Positions 17,360 through 27,717 of a stretch of DNA of 64,000 nt are shown here, piece by piece (the stretch's first letter is position 1; each line of letters opens with the position of its first letter). This stretch comes from Nostoc sp. S4 (lineage in GTDB: Bacteria > Cyanobacteriota > Cyanobacteriia > Cyanobacteriales > Nostocaceae). The notes under the pieces are model-generated. The model ran no database searches. It was given only the letters and a program-made list of their open reading frames with translations, and had not been told where the DNA came from. The stretch spans positions 186,001-250,000 of the forward strand of contig JAQYWR010000004.1 of the NCBI GenBank assembly GCA_029379225.1, read 5' to 3'. The translations under genes were made by a program, and so were the position numbers.

Positions 17360-20300
17360 ATGACTAGCTCTCCAAATCCAGGAAATGACCAAGAACCAAG
17401 GAATCGTCGTTTGAATCTTCTCATTTTAAAACGTGCTGGTCTGGTTTTAGGAATTATTTCGCTTGGAGGAATTGCAGCTGGTGTTTGGTGGGCTAGAAAT
17501 TATGTATATCAAGACCTAGCACCTTTAGTCGAGCAAAATCTCGAACAATTACTTGGGCGTCCCATAAAATTAGGAAGAGTCGAAAGTTTTTCAGTTTCTA
17601 GTTTGAGATTTGCTTCGCTGGCAATTCCAGCAACTCCTACCGATGCAGACCAATTGACAGCAAAAGCTGTAGATGTGCAGTTTTCACTTTTAGAAGTTAT
17701 TTTAAGTAGAAAACTACCACTAAACGTTACATTAGTCCAGCCTAATGTTTTTATCCAACAGGATCGAGATGGTCGCTGGGTTACAGCTCAAGTTAAGAGT
17801 GGAGAAGGCAAAGGTGCGATTCAAACTGAGTTACAAACACTTCAGATAATTGATGGAAATGTGGAGTTATTACCTGCTTCTGCACCAACTAAACCGAAGG
17901 GTTCTGTAGTTATAAATCAATTTGGTGGTGTTGCAAGATTTTTACCTGAAAATAAAGGGGCTGGTTATGAAATAAATGGTCAACTCGCCAGAGGAGGTGC
18001 AGTTAAAATCTCTGGTGAAACACAATTTAAACCTCAACTAACTAATCTTAAAGTTGTAGCACAAAGTTTACAAGCATCTGATATAACTCGTTTAATTGAG
18101 TTGCCAATTACTTTGCAAGCTGGGCAAATAGATGCTGATTTAGGAGTTGAAATTCCATCAAAAGCTTCGCAAATAGCTATTACTGGTACAGCTACTCCTA
18201 ATCGAGTGACTGCTCAAATTGAAAATCTTCCCCAAAAGTTTGTCAATTCTAATGGCAAAATAACATTTCAAGGTCAAACGATCGCCTTAAATAATCTGAC
18301 TGCAAACTTTGGCAAAGTCCCCATCATCGCCAACGGAGCGGTTAATACCCAAACAGGTTTCAATATCTTAGCCCAGGTAAAACCAGTCACTGCTAAAAAT
18401 CTCTTAGAGACGCTAAAAATAAATTCGCCAGTGGTAGCTACTGGTGAAGTGCAAGCAAATATTAAGTTACAGGGGTCACTTGTGCAGCCTGTTCTTAGCG
18501 GTAATGCAAACAACACCAAACCAATTCAAGTTGACCGCATTCAATTCAAAACTGTCAACACTGATTTTCGGTTAAACGTATCTAAAAAGACATCTCAGAT
18601 TACCGTCTCAAATCTCAAATTAGTCCCCGCAGCAGGTGGTGAAATTACTGGAGGCGGTCAAGCAGCGCTGAACGATAAAGTAAAATTTAATATTCAAGCT
18701 AACGGTATATCCGGAGATGTACTGGCACGCAGCTACGGCTTGACTCCTCCAATTAGCGTTGGCAATGTCTCGGCAAAGGCAGAAATTACTGGTTCATTGG
18801 GTAAACAACCTTTGGCACTTAACGTTTCTAGCGTTCAAGTGCGGCCTCCATCTGGCGGGCAAATTGTGGGGAGTGGTCGAATTCAGCTCGCACCCCAAGG
18901 CAATGTCTTATTTAACATTCAAGCCCAAAATTTACCAGGAGATGCGATCGCCAATACAAACAATACTTCATCCTCGCTAAAAATTGGGACGATATCGGCA
19001 AATGCTAGAGTTTCTGGTACTCTCGGCAATCTGCGGACAGTAGTGCAACTGCAAGCGCCTACTGCTAGCTATCCCACTAGTGGACAAGTTGTGATTGCTC
19101 AACAAGGGCAGAATATCCGATTGCCAAGTGCTGTTTTCAACGTACTAGGCGGTAGAATCACAGCCACAGGTCGAGTTGCACAACAACGCTGGCAAGCTTT
19201 TGTCAACGCCCAAAAGTTGCAATTAAATCGTTTGCAGCAGATACCACCCCAGTTCCAGGGAGTTCTCAGCAATGCGGCATTGAATTTGTCAGGAACTACT
19301 GCTTCTTTTCAACCCTCAAACATTCAAGCCTCAGGACAAGCAAACTTGAATGTGGCGGGAGGTACAGTTAATCTGAGGAATATTAACCTGGATGGCGGTC
19401 GCTGGCAAACAGTTGCTAATGCTTCCCAAATTCAACTCAACCGATTTTCACCCCAACTGCGGGGACGGCTTAGTAGTAATGTCAAGTTGACAGGAACAAC
19501 AGAATCCTTCCAGCTTGCAGATATTCGAGCCGCCGGAGAAATTAGGGCTTCACAAGGGTTAGCACAGTTAGCACAACCAGTGACAGCACAATTTCTCTGG
19601 AATGGACAGCAGATTATAGTTGAACGGGCAACAACTCCAGGAGCGATCGCTCGTGGGGCGATCGCTGTACAATTACCGCAAACGGGTACACCCCAAATTG
19701 CTGGCTTTGATTTCAATGTCATCGCAGAGAACTTTAACCTGAAAAATACAGGTTTTAAAGTTCCTGGAGATATAGCAATAGCAGGATTACTAGATTTTAA
19801 TGGGCAAGTTACAGGTACTCTCGAAACTCCTCAAGCCACGGGTAATATTCGGCTGCGGAATTTTAATGTTAGTAACTTGGCATTCGACCCAGTTTTAACC
19901 GGAGACGTGAATTTTCAAGGCGGACAAGGTGCAAGACTGCAACTTGCAGGCAAACAAGACAGAATAGCAGTAAATCTGGGTGCAGATTATCGCCCGACAT
20001 CATTTTTAGTCAAACGCGCTGGAGCAGTTACCACAGGCACAACCGAGGGAGATAACTTAATTATCAATGCCCAACAGTTCCCCATAGCGCTTGTTGGCAG
20101 CTTTTTACCTGATAATAGATTGAAACCTTTAGCAGGGCAATTATCGGGAAATTTAGTTGTTAATCTCAATAATTATGCAGTTGCTGGGGACGTAGCGATC
20201 GCCAATCCTCGTGTTGCTAGAGTCCGGGCAGACGAATTTCGCGGTAATATCAACTATGCCGATGGGGCTGCAAGTTTAACTAACGGTCAATTGCGGTTAG

Positions 20301-22693
20301 GAGGCAGCAATATAGCCTTAAGTGGAAATTTGCAAACTGGGAATGACCCCAAATTTCAAGTACAAGCTAATTTAAATCAAACTAGAATCGAGCAACTCTT
20401 ACAAGCATTTAATATCTTCGACTTTCAAGACCTTGGTAGTGGTTTAGAATCTCCAACTTTAGCTGGAGCAGAAGCACTCAACACCACACCTGTGAGTTTA
20501 CCAAATGCAGATTTGCAAACCCAGTTAGAGTATTTCTCCAAAATTGAAACATCCTTAGCACAACAAAAGCAGGCAGATACCCAAAAAGTACCATCTCTAC
20601 CCAGCCTTGCAGAATTAACAGGTGCTTTGAGTGGGGGAATTACAGCCAGTGGTTCCTTAAAATCTGGGCTGAATGCCGACTTTAATTTTCAAGGTGATAA
20701 TTGGCAATGGGGTCAATACTCGATTAATCAAGTTATTGCTAGAGGCGGTTTTGCAAATGGTGTAGTCACACTCTCACCGTTAAGTGTTGGCATCAATCAA
20801 GGATTAGTCGCTTTTTCTGGAGAGTTAGGAACCGAACAACTGTCTGGAAATTTGAATATAGCAAGTCTACCCCTGTCACTTTTACAGCCTTTTATCGCCA
20901 AATACCCGATAGATGTTACCGGTCAACTAAATGCTACAGCTAATTTGCAAGGTAGTTTAAAAGACCCTAAAGTTAACGGCTCGGCATCCCTAGCTAATGC
21001 GACTTTAAATAAGCAACCCGTACAAACAGCCCAGGTAAAGTTTGACTATAACAATGCTCGCGTGAATTTTGATACTGCGTTGCTGTTGACGGGCACACAA
21101 CCTCTTGCAATTACAGGTAGCATCCCCGCTCCCTTACCTTTTGTGGCAGTAAAACCGGATAGTAATCAAATCAGCATTAACGCCAAAGTAAATAATGAAG
21201 GCTTGTCACTGTTAAATGTATTTACTAACAATCAAGTTAGTTGGGTCAATGGTGAAGGTGAAGTTGATGTCAACGTTCAAGGTACTTTAAACGAGCCAAT
21301 TATCAATGGAACTGCCAGAGTCAACAATGCAACTTTTACCGCTCAAGCTTTATCCGATCCCTTAACAAATGTCACAGGAACATTGCTATTTGATGGTAGT
21401 ACAGTAAATGTACAAAATATTCAAGGTAATTATAATCAAGGGCTAGTGGCTGCATCAGGAATCTTGCCGATTTTTACTCCTGAGCAAGGTGCATCTAATC
21501 CACTGACTGTATCGATAGAAAAACAACTCAATTTTAAAGTTCCAGGATTATATCAAGGTGATGTCAGCGGTGATGCCGTAATTCGGGGAACAGCACTAAA
21601 ACCGGTAATTGGGGGAGAGATTGAACTGAGTAATGGTCAAGTGATTATCGGAAAATCTGCTAGTGATAGCTCAAAAGCAGCAGCTACACCACAGCCTACT
21701 TCTATTACTCTGAATACACCAGAGGTTGACACTAATGCGGCAACTACACCAGAGACTAGCAGTAATCCAGCAACTACACCAGAGACTATACCCAAGTTAC
21801 CTGTGGAGTTTGCAGATTTAAAGTTGATTTTGGCCAAGGATGTTCGGGTTACGAGTCAGTCTCTATTTAGCTTTGTACCCGGAGGAGCGGCATTGAGTCA
21901 ACCTCTACTCAGCTTTGACGCCAAAGGCGACTTGACTATCAATGGTACTTTAGCCAAGCCCCTCCCTCAAGGACTCATCCGTTTAACAGGAGGACGGCTG
22001 AGCTTATTTACAACTGAGTTTACCTTGGCGCGGGGCTACGAACAAACAGCGCGGTTTACTCCCAGTCAAGGACTTGACCCTACCCTCGATGTTCGATTGG
22101 AGGCAATTGTACCTGAGGCATCGGCAACGAGCAATCGAATTTTGGAATCACCTTTGTCTGCGGAAATCAGCGATGCTTCTGTAAATAACTTTGGTACTTT
22201 ACGTACTGTTCGCGTGCAAGCAAGGGCGACAGGAAAAGCTAGTGAATTAGCAGATAATCTGGAACTGACGAGCGAACCTAGCCGAAGCAGAGGAGAAATC
22301 GTTGCTTTACTGGGTGGTTCGATTCTAGGTTCTTTGAGTCAACCAGGAGATTTAACACAAGGATTGACTAATTTCGCCAGCTCTACTATTTTAGGAAGTC
22401 TGCAAGGAACTATAACAGCGATCGGACGAACTGTTGGTTTTAGCGAATTTCGGATATATCCTACCCCTACCACAAATGAAGAATCAAGGAGATCTTCGGT
22501 TCTTGATTTGTCAGCAGAGGGTGTGTTTGATGTCAGTCGGAACTTTTCTGTCTCTTTATCACGCGCTTTTTCTACCAATGAGTCTTTCCGTTATAATGTG
22601 CTTTACCGTCTCAATGACGAAATTCTGATGCGCGGCTCAACTAATTTGGATGATGAGAGTCTATTCTCAGTCGAGTATGAAACTCGATTTTAG
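17360..22693 (+). CDS. tamB: TamB/DUF490 translocation and assembly protein
   Basis: This is a very large protein (1777 residues) with one N-terminal membrane helix (LVLGIISLGGIAAGVWWA, about residues 29-46). A long series of beta-strand repeats of the AsmA/TamB type follows (patterns such as ATGNIRLRNFNV, ITGSLGKQPLALNV). The C-terminal DUF490 domain ends in FSVEYETRF, with the terminal Phe typical of the family. TamB bridges inner and outer membranes and works in outer-membrane assembly or lipid transfer with an Omp85 partner. No Omp85 gene is next to it here. A Thr/Pro-rich linker with two near-identical copies lies at about residues 1452-1476. Length is normal for cyanobacteria. Confidence 0.9.
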   Translation: MTSSPNPGNDQEPRNRRLNLLILKRAGLVLGIISLGGIAAGVWWARNYVYQDLAPLVEQNLEQLLGRPIKLGRVESFSVSSLRFASLAIPATPTDADQLTAKAVDVQFSLLEVILSRKLPLNVTLVQPNVFIQQDRDGRWVTAQVKSGEGKGAIQTELQTLQIIDGNVELLPASAPTKPKGSVVINQFGGVARFLPENKGAGYEINGQLARGGAVKISGETQFKPQLTNLKVVAQSLQASDITRLIELPITLQAGQIDADLGVEIPSKASQIAITGTATPNRVTAQIENLPQKFVNSNGKITFQGQTIALNNLTANFGKVPIIANGAVNTQTGFNILAQVKPVTAKNLLETLKINSPVVATGEVQANIKLQGSLVQPVLSGNANNTKPIQVDRIQFKTVNTDFRLNVSKKTSQITVSNLKLVPAAGGEITGGGQAALNDKVKFNIQANGISGDVLARSYGLTPPISVGNVSAKAEITGSLGKQPLALNVSSVQVRPPSGGQIVGSGRIQLAPQGNVLFNIQAQNLPGDAIANTNNTSSSLKIGTISANARVSGTLGNLRTVVQLQAPTASYPTSGQVVIAQQGQNIRLPSAVFNVLGGRITATGRVAQQRWQAFVNAQKLQLNRLQQIPPQFQGVLSNAALNLSGTTASFQPSNIQASGQANLNVAGGTVNLRNINLDGGRWQTVANASQIQLNRFSPQLRGRLSSNVKLTGTTESFQLADIRAAGEIRASQGLAQLAQPVTAQFLWNGQQIIVERATTPGAIARGAIAVQLPQTGTPQIAGFDFNVIAENFNLKNTGFKVPGDIAIAGLLDFNGQVTGTLETPQATGNIRLRNFNVSNLAFDPVLTGDVNFQGGQGARLQLAGKQDRIAVNLGADYRPTSFLVKRAGAVTTGTTEGDNLIINAQQFPIALVGSFLPDNRLKPLAGQLSGNLVVNLNNYAVAGDVAIANPRVARVRADEFRGNINYADGAASLTNGQLRLGGSNIALSGNLQTGNDPKFQVQANLNQTRIEQLLQAFNIFDFQDLGSGLESPTLAGAEALNTTPVSLPNADLQTQLEYFSKIETSLAQQKQADTQKVPSLPSLAELTGALSGGITASGSLKSGLNADFNFQGDNWQWGQYSINQVIARGGFANGVVTLSPLSVGINQGLVAFSGELGTEQLSGNLNIASLPLSLLQPFIAKYPIDVTGQLNATANLQGSLKDPKVNGSASLANATLNKQPVQTAQVKFDYNNARVNFDTALLLTGTQPLAITGSIPAPLPFVAVKPDSNQISINAKVNNEGLSLLNVFTNNQVSWVNGEGEVDVNVQGTLNEPIINGTARVNNATFTAQALSDPLTNVTGTLLFDGSTVNVQNIQGNYNQGLVAASGILPIFTPEQGASNPLTVSIEKQLNFKVPGLYQGDVSGDAVIRGTALKPVIGGEIELSNGQVIIGKSASDSSKAAATPQPTSITLNTPEVDTNAATTPETSSNPATTPETIPKLPVEFADLKLILAKDVRVTSQSLFSFVPGGAALSQPLLSFDAKGDLTINGTLAKPLPQGLIRLTGGRLSLFTTEFTLARGYEQTARFTPSQGLDPTLDVRLEAIVPEASATSNRILESPLSAEISDASVNNFGTLRTVRVQARATGKASELADNLELTSEPSRSRGEIVALLGGSILGSLSQPGDLTQGLTNFASSTILGSLQGTITAIGRTVGFSEFRIYPTPTTNEESRRSSVLDLSAEGVFDVSRNFSVSLSRAFSTNESFRYNVLYRLNDEILMRGSTNLDDESLFSVEYETRF

Positions 22694-22757
22694 TTGATGT
22701 GTATAAATGTTCTGGCAATTAACCATCATAAAAGCGGAGGTAGGATGATATCTAAAA

Positions 22758-23303
22758 TCAACTACATCCTTCTACATATTCAACTTCAGGCAGTTTCCCA
22801 GACCGAAACTGAGTCACACGCTTACCATCAGTCTCAAATACTACACGATATTTTTGGTCAGATTGCTCTTTTGGTACAAATGTCAAGTAGTGGCCACCTT
22901 GGACATAGTTGTGAGGAGTAACTTTAATTTGTCCTGGATAGAGGGATTTAATCCGCGCTTCCGTATCACCAATTTTTGCACCTTTTAAAGTAGTAATTTT
23001 GCTATTTTTCCACACATCTACTCTGGAAATACGACCTTCTGTCAACATAAATCCAAGATTTTTTGGTTCCCATTCTGGCTTTAGGTAATAGCAACTGTTA
23101 TTCGGTGAATCTCCAACTAGTTGAGTACCAGCAGCTTTACTTGCTTGAGAGGCAGTCATTCCAACTTGAATCGAACCAATACCATTAATGGATAATTTTG
23201 ATTGATTTGTCAGTTTTGTCTGAGCGATGACTGTTCCTACAGTTATAGATGAAAAAGCAAGAATTAAGGTTGCAAGAGTTAATAATTTAGCTTTACTATT
23301 CAT
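22758..23303 (-). CDS. Secreted protein of unknown function
   Basis: This is a 181-residue protein with a signal peptide (LLTLATLILAFSSITVGTVIAQ, cleavage near residue 27). The mature part begins with ISINGIGSIQVGMTASQASKAAG-like sequence (in the protein, LSINGIGSIQVGMT). This resembles the short helix-strand start of small periplasmic domains of the BLIP or SmpA/BamE type, and two Cys residues are near CYYLKP and EGCS. I do not recognise a named family. It is convergent with tamB, 64 bases away, and is probably transcribed alone. Confidence 0.7.
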   Translation of the reverse strand: MNSKAKLLTLATLILAFSSITVGTVIAQTKLTNQSKLSINGIGSIQVGMTASQASKAAGTQLVGDSPNNSCYYLKPEWEPKNLGFMLTEGRISRVDVWKNSKITTLKGAKIGDTEARIKSLYPGQIKVTPHNYVQGGHYLTFVPKEQSDQKYRVVFETDGKRVTQFRSGKLPEVEYVEGCS

Positions 23304-23611
23304 TTGCTGGAAATAAAACGGGTAGATATTTATCTACAAGAGCTATGTTGCCAGTTTCGGATTTTTATTTGGTTATAATCACATTATTAAGCTAAGTTGT
23401 CTATTTTTAGGTAGCTATCACCACAACCGCGTCGAGGTTTGAGAAGGTGAATTATGTGCAACCTGAGTTACTTTTAAATCAATAGGGACAAATGAGCTGT
23501 GAAACTAATCAAACACAAGCGGTTAAACTATATCGAAAAGCATTGCTTCTATCAAAATGGTTAACCGTCTATTGATGACTGTTAACTGATAACTGCCAAC
23601 TACCAAGTTTT

Positions 23612-24315
23612 ATGTATAATTACAATCCCTTAGACTGCCTACCTTCATCGGCAGAATTACCAGATTCTGATGATACCCCTGTGGATAACGAACTGCAAAT
23701 ATTAATTCCCAGTTTATTGTTAGCCATCTTAGCTTCGATTTGGCAAACGCGTGATGACTGGTTTTTCGGTATCAATATGGGGATTTACTATACACCGTTA
23801 AAACCTGCCATAGTCCCCGATGGGTTTTTGAGTTTGGATGTTGAACGTTTTGTGGGAGAAAATGGACGTTCTAGTTACGTTTTCTGGGAAGAAGAAGGGA
23901 TTGCGCCCATTTTAGCTTTAGAGGTGGTTTCTCAAACTTATAATGGCGAATATGAACAAAAGAAAACAGATTATGCTCAATTAGGCATTTTATCTATGCC
24001 ATTTATGCACCAACGCGGCTACGTCGTAAGCGTCAACGTTTAAAAGTTTATCGCTTAGTTGAAGGCAGGTATATTTTACAATTAGGCGATCAAATTTGGA
24101 TGCCGGAAATTGGTTTAGGTATAGGACGAGAACAAGGTACTTATCAAGGAAGAATACGAGAATGGCTGTTTTGGTATGACCAAGATGGTAACAAATACCA
24201 AACTCCAGAAGAGGTAAATGCACAACAGCAACAACAGCTAGAACAAACTCAGCAGCAGCTTCAAGAACTTTTAGCCAGATTGCAACAACAAGGAATTGAC
24301 CCAAATTTACTATGA
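23612..24315 (+). pseudogene. Frameshifted Uma2 family (DUF820) endonuclease gene
   Basis: The first part (23612 to about 23992) reads as a Uma2-type protein: WQTRDDWFFGINMGIYY, PAIVPDGFLSLDVERF and the PD-(D/E)xK-like core PILALEVVSQTYNGEYEQKKTDYAQLGIL. The family then continues in another frame with YAIYAPTRLRRKRQRLKVYR, and after it GDQIWMPEIGLGIGREQGTY. A Gln-rich coiled tail ends at 24315. One missing base near 23993 (TTATCTATG where TTATACTATG would be expected) explains the break. Uma2 genes are abundant in filamentous cyanobacteria and their role is unknown. A sequencing error is the alternative to real inactivation. Confidence 0.8.
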
Positions 24316-24512
24316 ACCCACATTCCGCACCCAAAACTGGCATACAGAGGCAGCAGTAAGTAAATCAAGAAATATAGTAAAAATTAATATATAAATATAC
24401 ATAAAAAAAGCTAGCAGTAAAAATTAGGGTAAAAGTCAAAAAATAAATAAAATAGTAGGACAACACCCTGACATTAAGCGTGAATTATCAAAATTTATAC
24501 GATCGCATTCCA

Positions 24513-24546
24513 TAAAAAAATGAGGATGGCACATACCATCCTCATT
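24513..24546 (-). terminator. Terminator of ftsH
   Basis: On the minus strand AATGAGGATGG and CCATCCTCATT form a perfect 11-bp stem with a six-base loop. A run of T follows (A at 24514-24520 on the plus strand). It lies 45 bases after the ftsH stop. Confidence 0.9.
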
Positions 24547-24591
24547 TGATTTTTTGCTTATTTGTAGGTATTAACCTAAAAGAGTCAACTA

Positions 24592-26478
24592 TTACAGTTG
24601 CGGTACGTACTGCTGCTTCTCAGGCACTTCAGCATACTCAGCGACAATCTGACGGAATTCTTCGCCGTCAATGGTTTCTTTTTCGATGAGCAGATCGACT
24701 AAGCGATCGGTGACGGTACGATGGTCGCGGATAATCTTCTTAGCATTTTCGTAGCAATCTTCGACGATCGCTCTAACTTGAGCATCAATCCGAGAAGCGA
24801 TCGCTTCGGAATAATCGGATCTAGTCATCCAGTCACGACCTAAGAACACTTCTCCCTGTTGGCTTTCTAGCGACAGTGGGCCTAAATCGGACATCCCAAA
24901 CCGGGTTACCATTTGCCGCGCCATTCCTGAAAGCTGTTGCAAGTCTCCACCAGCGCCAGTGGTTACTTCCGCAGCGCCAAAAATCACCTCTTCAGCGGCG
25001 CGACCACCCAAAGCACCAGTAATCCTGGCTTTTAATTGGGAACGAGAAATTAGCCCTTGTTCTTCGTCGGGAGTAAACCAGGTCAAACCTTGTGCTTGTC
25101 CGCGTGGAATCAAGGTAACTTTCTGCACTGGGTCATGGTCTTTTAACAAAGTCCCTATTAAAGCGTGTCCAATTTCATGGTAAGCAATTAAGCGCTTGCT
25201 TTTGCTGTCTACCAATGGAGTACCTTCCATCCCAGCGACTACCCGATCCACCGCATCATCAATTTCGCGAATGGTGATACCTTCTTTGCGTCTTCTGGCG
25301 GTGAGAATTGCCGCTTCGTTGAGTAAGTTGGCTAAATCAGCACCAGTGAATCCAGGAGTGCGGCGAGCGATCGCTTCTAAGGATACGCTAGGATCTAGTT
25401 TCTTGTTGCGCGCATGAACTTGTAAGATTTCCAAACGCCCTTTGATGTCGGGTGAATCTACTGTTACTTGGCGGTCAAAGCGACCGGGACGCAACAATGC
25501 AGCGTCTAATACGTCGGGACGGTTGGTAGCAGCAATAATAATGATGCCTGTGTTACCTTCAAACCCATCCATCTCAGTCAGCAGTTGGTTGAGGGTTTGC
25601 TCTCTTTCATCGTTACCGCCACCGATACCAGCACCCCGTTGTCTACCTACAGCGTCGATTTCATCGATGAAGATGATACAGGGGGCGTTGTCTTTAGCTT
25701 TCTTGAACAAATCGCGGACGCGGGATGCACCCACACCAACGAACATTTCCACGAATTCCGAACCAGAAATACTGAAGAAAGGTACGCCTGCTTCGCCAGC
25801 GATCGCTTTTGCTAATAAAGTTTTACCAGTTCCGGGCGGCCCGACTAACAGCACTCCTTTAGGAATACGGGCGCCGACAGCGGTAAATCTTTCTGGCTGT
25901 TTGAGGAAGGTGACAACTTCTTGGAGTTCTTCCTTGGCTTCTTCAATCCCGGCTACGTCATCAAATTTGACTCCAGTTTTTGCCTCCATTTGGAAACGGG
26001 CGCGGGACTTGCCGAAGTTCATTGCTTGACCAGGGCCGCCAGGAAGGTTGCTAGAACGCCGGAACAAAAAGAATAACCCAGTAATCAATAAAATTGGAAA
26101 TATCAGATTGCCCAATAATCCCCAAATTGCGCCATCATTCCGCATGGGGTGAGCATCGAAACTAATTCCCTTTTCTTTAAGCTTGCTAATTAACTCAGGG
26201 GCGTTAACAGGCAGATCCACGCGCCACCTTTGAATGTGATTTTCAATATCCGGGTCGCGGGCTTCTAAAATTGCTGTCCTACCGCCTTCATACAGATCCA
26301 CACTGGTGACGCGATCGGCATCCAAGTACTCCAGGAAGCGACCATAGGTCATCCGGGTATTGGCTGCATTTTTACTCATGTCCGCAGGCGCACCTGCAAA
26401 AGCCCCTTGCCAGAAGAAAAAGCCAATTACCAAAGCAGGCAAGGTCCAGAGTACCAGGACTTTCCAAGAGAATTTCAT
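24592..26478 (-). CDS. ftsH: FtsH2-type membrane AAA protease
   Basis: This is a 628-residue thylakoid-type FtsH. The N-terminal helix is at about residues 7-27, the luminal domain at 30-116, and the second helix at 118-138. The Walker A GPPGTGKT is at 213-220 and Walker B IIFIDEID at 268-275. The second region of homology is [20 protein letters not shown]. The zinc site HEIGH is at 434-438. The N-terminus [20 protein letters not shown] closely follows cyanobacterial FtsH2 (slr0228-like). That protein, as a hetero-oligomer with FtsH3, removes photodamaged D1 during photosystem II repair. It stands alone with its own terminator. Confidence 0.95.
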   Translation of the reverse strand: MKFSWKVLVLWTLPALVIGFFFWQGAFAGAPADMSKNAANTRMTYGRFLEYLDADRVTSVDLYEGGRTAILEARDPDIENHIQRWRVDLPVNAPELISKLKEKGISFDAHPMRNDGAIWGLLGNLIFPILLITGLFFLFRRSSNLPGGPGQAMNFGKSRARFQMEAKTGVKFDDVAGIEEAKEELQEVVTFLKQPERFTAVGARIPKGVLLVGPPGTGKTLLAKAIAGEAGVPFFSISGSEFVEMFVGVGASRVRDLFKKAKDNAPCIIFIDEIDAVGRQRGAGIGGGNDEREQTLNQLLTEMDGFEGNTGIIIIAATNRPDVLDAALLRPGRFDRQVTVDSPDIKGRLEILQVHARNKKLDPSVSLEAIARRTPGFTGADLANLLNEAAILTARRRKEGITIREIDDAVDRVVAGMEGTPLVDSKSKRLIAYHEIGHALIGTLLKDHDPVQKVTLIPRGQAQGLTWFTPDEEQGLISRSQLKARITGALGGRAAEEVIFGAAEVTTGAGGDLQQLSGMARQMVTRFGMSDLGPLSLESQQGEVFLGRDWMTRSDYSEAIASRIDAQVRAIVEDCYENAKKIIRDHRTVTDRLVDLLIEKETIDGEEFRQIVAEYAEVPEKQQYVPQL

Positions 26479-26983
26479 CTTAATTTGCCTCTAGATGCCT
26501 ATACAACTCATTAGCCTTAGTAACCGAATGGTTTATCATTGTGTCACTTTGAGGCCTTAAACGGATGTTCATAAATCCATTTTGTTTAATTTGACTTCTG
26601 ATATGCACTGTCATACAAGCTCTAGGCTATTATGGCTATGCCAAGAAGAATCTTAATTAAAGTTAACTTAATTTTAATACAATATTGCACGAGAAAAGAA
26701 ACAGCAAAGGTAGTAAACACACAAGGAGATAACCACATAAGTCGTTACCGCCGACTTGTGGCACTCAAAACTTCTGTTAAGACAGATGCTCTTGCTAGCT
26801 TACCTAAGAGCAGCGATATCGAGAATAAGGAGAATAACTCCTTACCGAAAAAGACAGCAAACATCTTTGGCGAGGCTCAACAAGAGCCAGTGCGTTGCGG
26901 TGGTTCCCTCCGTTGTTTGCTCTTAGCGTTCTTGTAGGGTAGCAACTGGCGTTCATTAGTCAACAGTCAATACTTTCAATACC
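26479..26983. other. ftsH upstream region with repeat
   Basis: This region contains the ftsH promoter on the minus strand (not pinpointed) and the palindromic repeat at 26888-26953. A 101-codon plus-strand frame at 26632 runs through the repeat and is rejected as a gene. Confidence 0.5.
26888..26953. repeat. Interspersed palindromic repeat (GAGCCAGTGCGTTGCGG type)
   Basis: GAGCCAGTGCGTTGCGGTGG and the facing TAGCAACTGGCGTTC match a repeat frequent in heterocystous genomes. This copy has an extra stretch, TTGCTCTTAGCGTTCTTGTA, between its arms. Confidence 0.6.
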
Positions 26984-27475
26984 CTACTTAACTTCTGTAA
27001 TTTGTAAAGTGTAAGGAAGATACTTGCCTTTCTCGTAGGAACCAACCCAAATTTGGTAAGTTCCAGCTAGCCACTCACCAACAATGCCAGCATTCTTACC
27101 ATTAAAATCGTCATTGCACCAAGTACCACCGGGTCCCTTAATAATTATGGTGGTGTCTTCAGGGCTTTCAACTTGTAGCTTTAGGTAGTCAAATTTACTT
27201 GTTAATACTAATGTGTGGTCTGTTGTTTCATCAACAAATCCAGTACAAGGACCGGTGACTGTTTCAGTTCTACCAGCTACTTGATTTGCAGATATTGAGC
27301 CACCACTCATGCCACGAACTGTTAGTGGGTCTGGGGAAAACTGAGGGCTAATAGTAAGGTCTCCAAATATCGTTGGCGCTTCTTGGGCATCAGTTATGAC
27401 ATTAACTGAAGTGATGAAGAGCGTAACTATCATCAACGATAATCTCATCCCTCTTTTGAGCGCTTTTGTCGGCAT
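26984..27475 (-). CDS. Secreted protein with PPC-like beta domain
   Basis: This is a 163-residue protein with a signal peptide (LSLMIVTLFITSVNVITDAQ). The C-terminal half reads like a bacterial pre-peptidase C-terminal (PPC) type domain: TGFVDETTDHTLVL, EDTTIIIKGPGGTWCNDD and then AGTYQIWVGSYEKGKYLPYTL. Such domains bind surfaces or other proteins and are often attached to exported enzymes; here the domain stands alone. A pair of Cys residues (GPCTGF and TWCNDD) may form a disulfide. Specific function unknown. No operon partner: gltX lies upstream on the same strand but is separated by a large hairpin. Confidence 0.7.
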   Translation of the reverse strand: MPTKALKRGMRLSLMIVTLFITSVNVITDAQEAPTIFGDLTISPQFSPDPLTVRGMSGGSISANQVAGRTETVTGPCTGFVDETTDHTLVLTSKFDYLKLQVESPEDTTIIIKGPGGTWCNDDFNGKNAGIVGEWLAGTYQIWVGSYEKGKYLPYTLQITEVK

Positions 27476-27579
27476 TGTAATTAGGTTTGCTTCTAAGTGT
27501 TTTTGAAGACATGGATTTTACACACCAAGTTCCCAATATGAGGAGAATTGACTACCTGTTTGAGTTTAAAGGGGGAATA

Positions 27580-27710
27580 GTGAGTAGGGAGATGAGGAGA
27601 TAGGGAAGTCTGGGAGGTGTGGGAGGATGGGGAAAAAATCTTTCCCCCCTCTCTCCCCACACTCCCCACACTTCCCTGTGCTTCTCCATCTCCCTACTTC
27701 CCACTCTGTT
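27580..27710. repeat. Large imperfect hairpin after gltX
   Basis: A purine-rich arm (AGTAGGGAGATGAGGAGATA and onward to about 27637) faces a pyrimidine-rich arm (from about 27642 to CTCCCTACTTCCCACT at 27707). Each arm is about 60 bases. It starts 8 bases after the gltX stop. It could form the 3' end of the gltX transcript, though it has no T run and resembles the repeat at 7374. Confidence 0.7.
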
Positions 27711-27717
27711 AGAATCG

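Noticed and set aside
17095..17367. 90-codon frame before tamB
   Set aside because: GTG start, very AT-rich, no recognisable domain, overlaps the tamB start; composition looks like chance.
22694..22921. 75-codon plus-strand frame after tamB
   Set aside because: It lies opposite the secreted protein gene at 22758, which has a signal peptide and better coding character.
25442..26029. 195-codon plus-strand frame inside ftsH
   Set aside because: Antisense shadow of a highly conserved gene.
26632..26937. 101-codon frame upstream of ftsH
   Set aside because: Its 3' part is a known type of palindromic repeat and its protein has no domain-like pattern.
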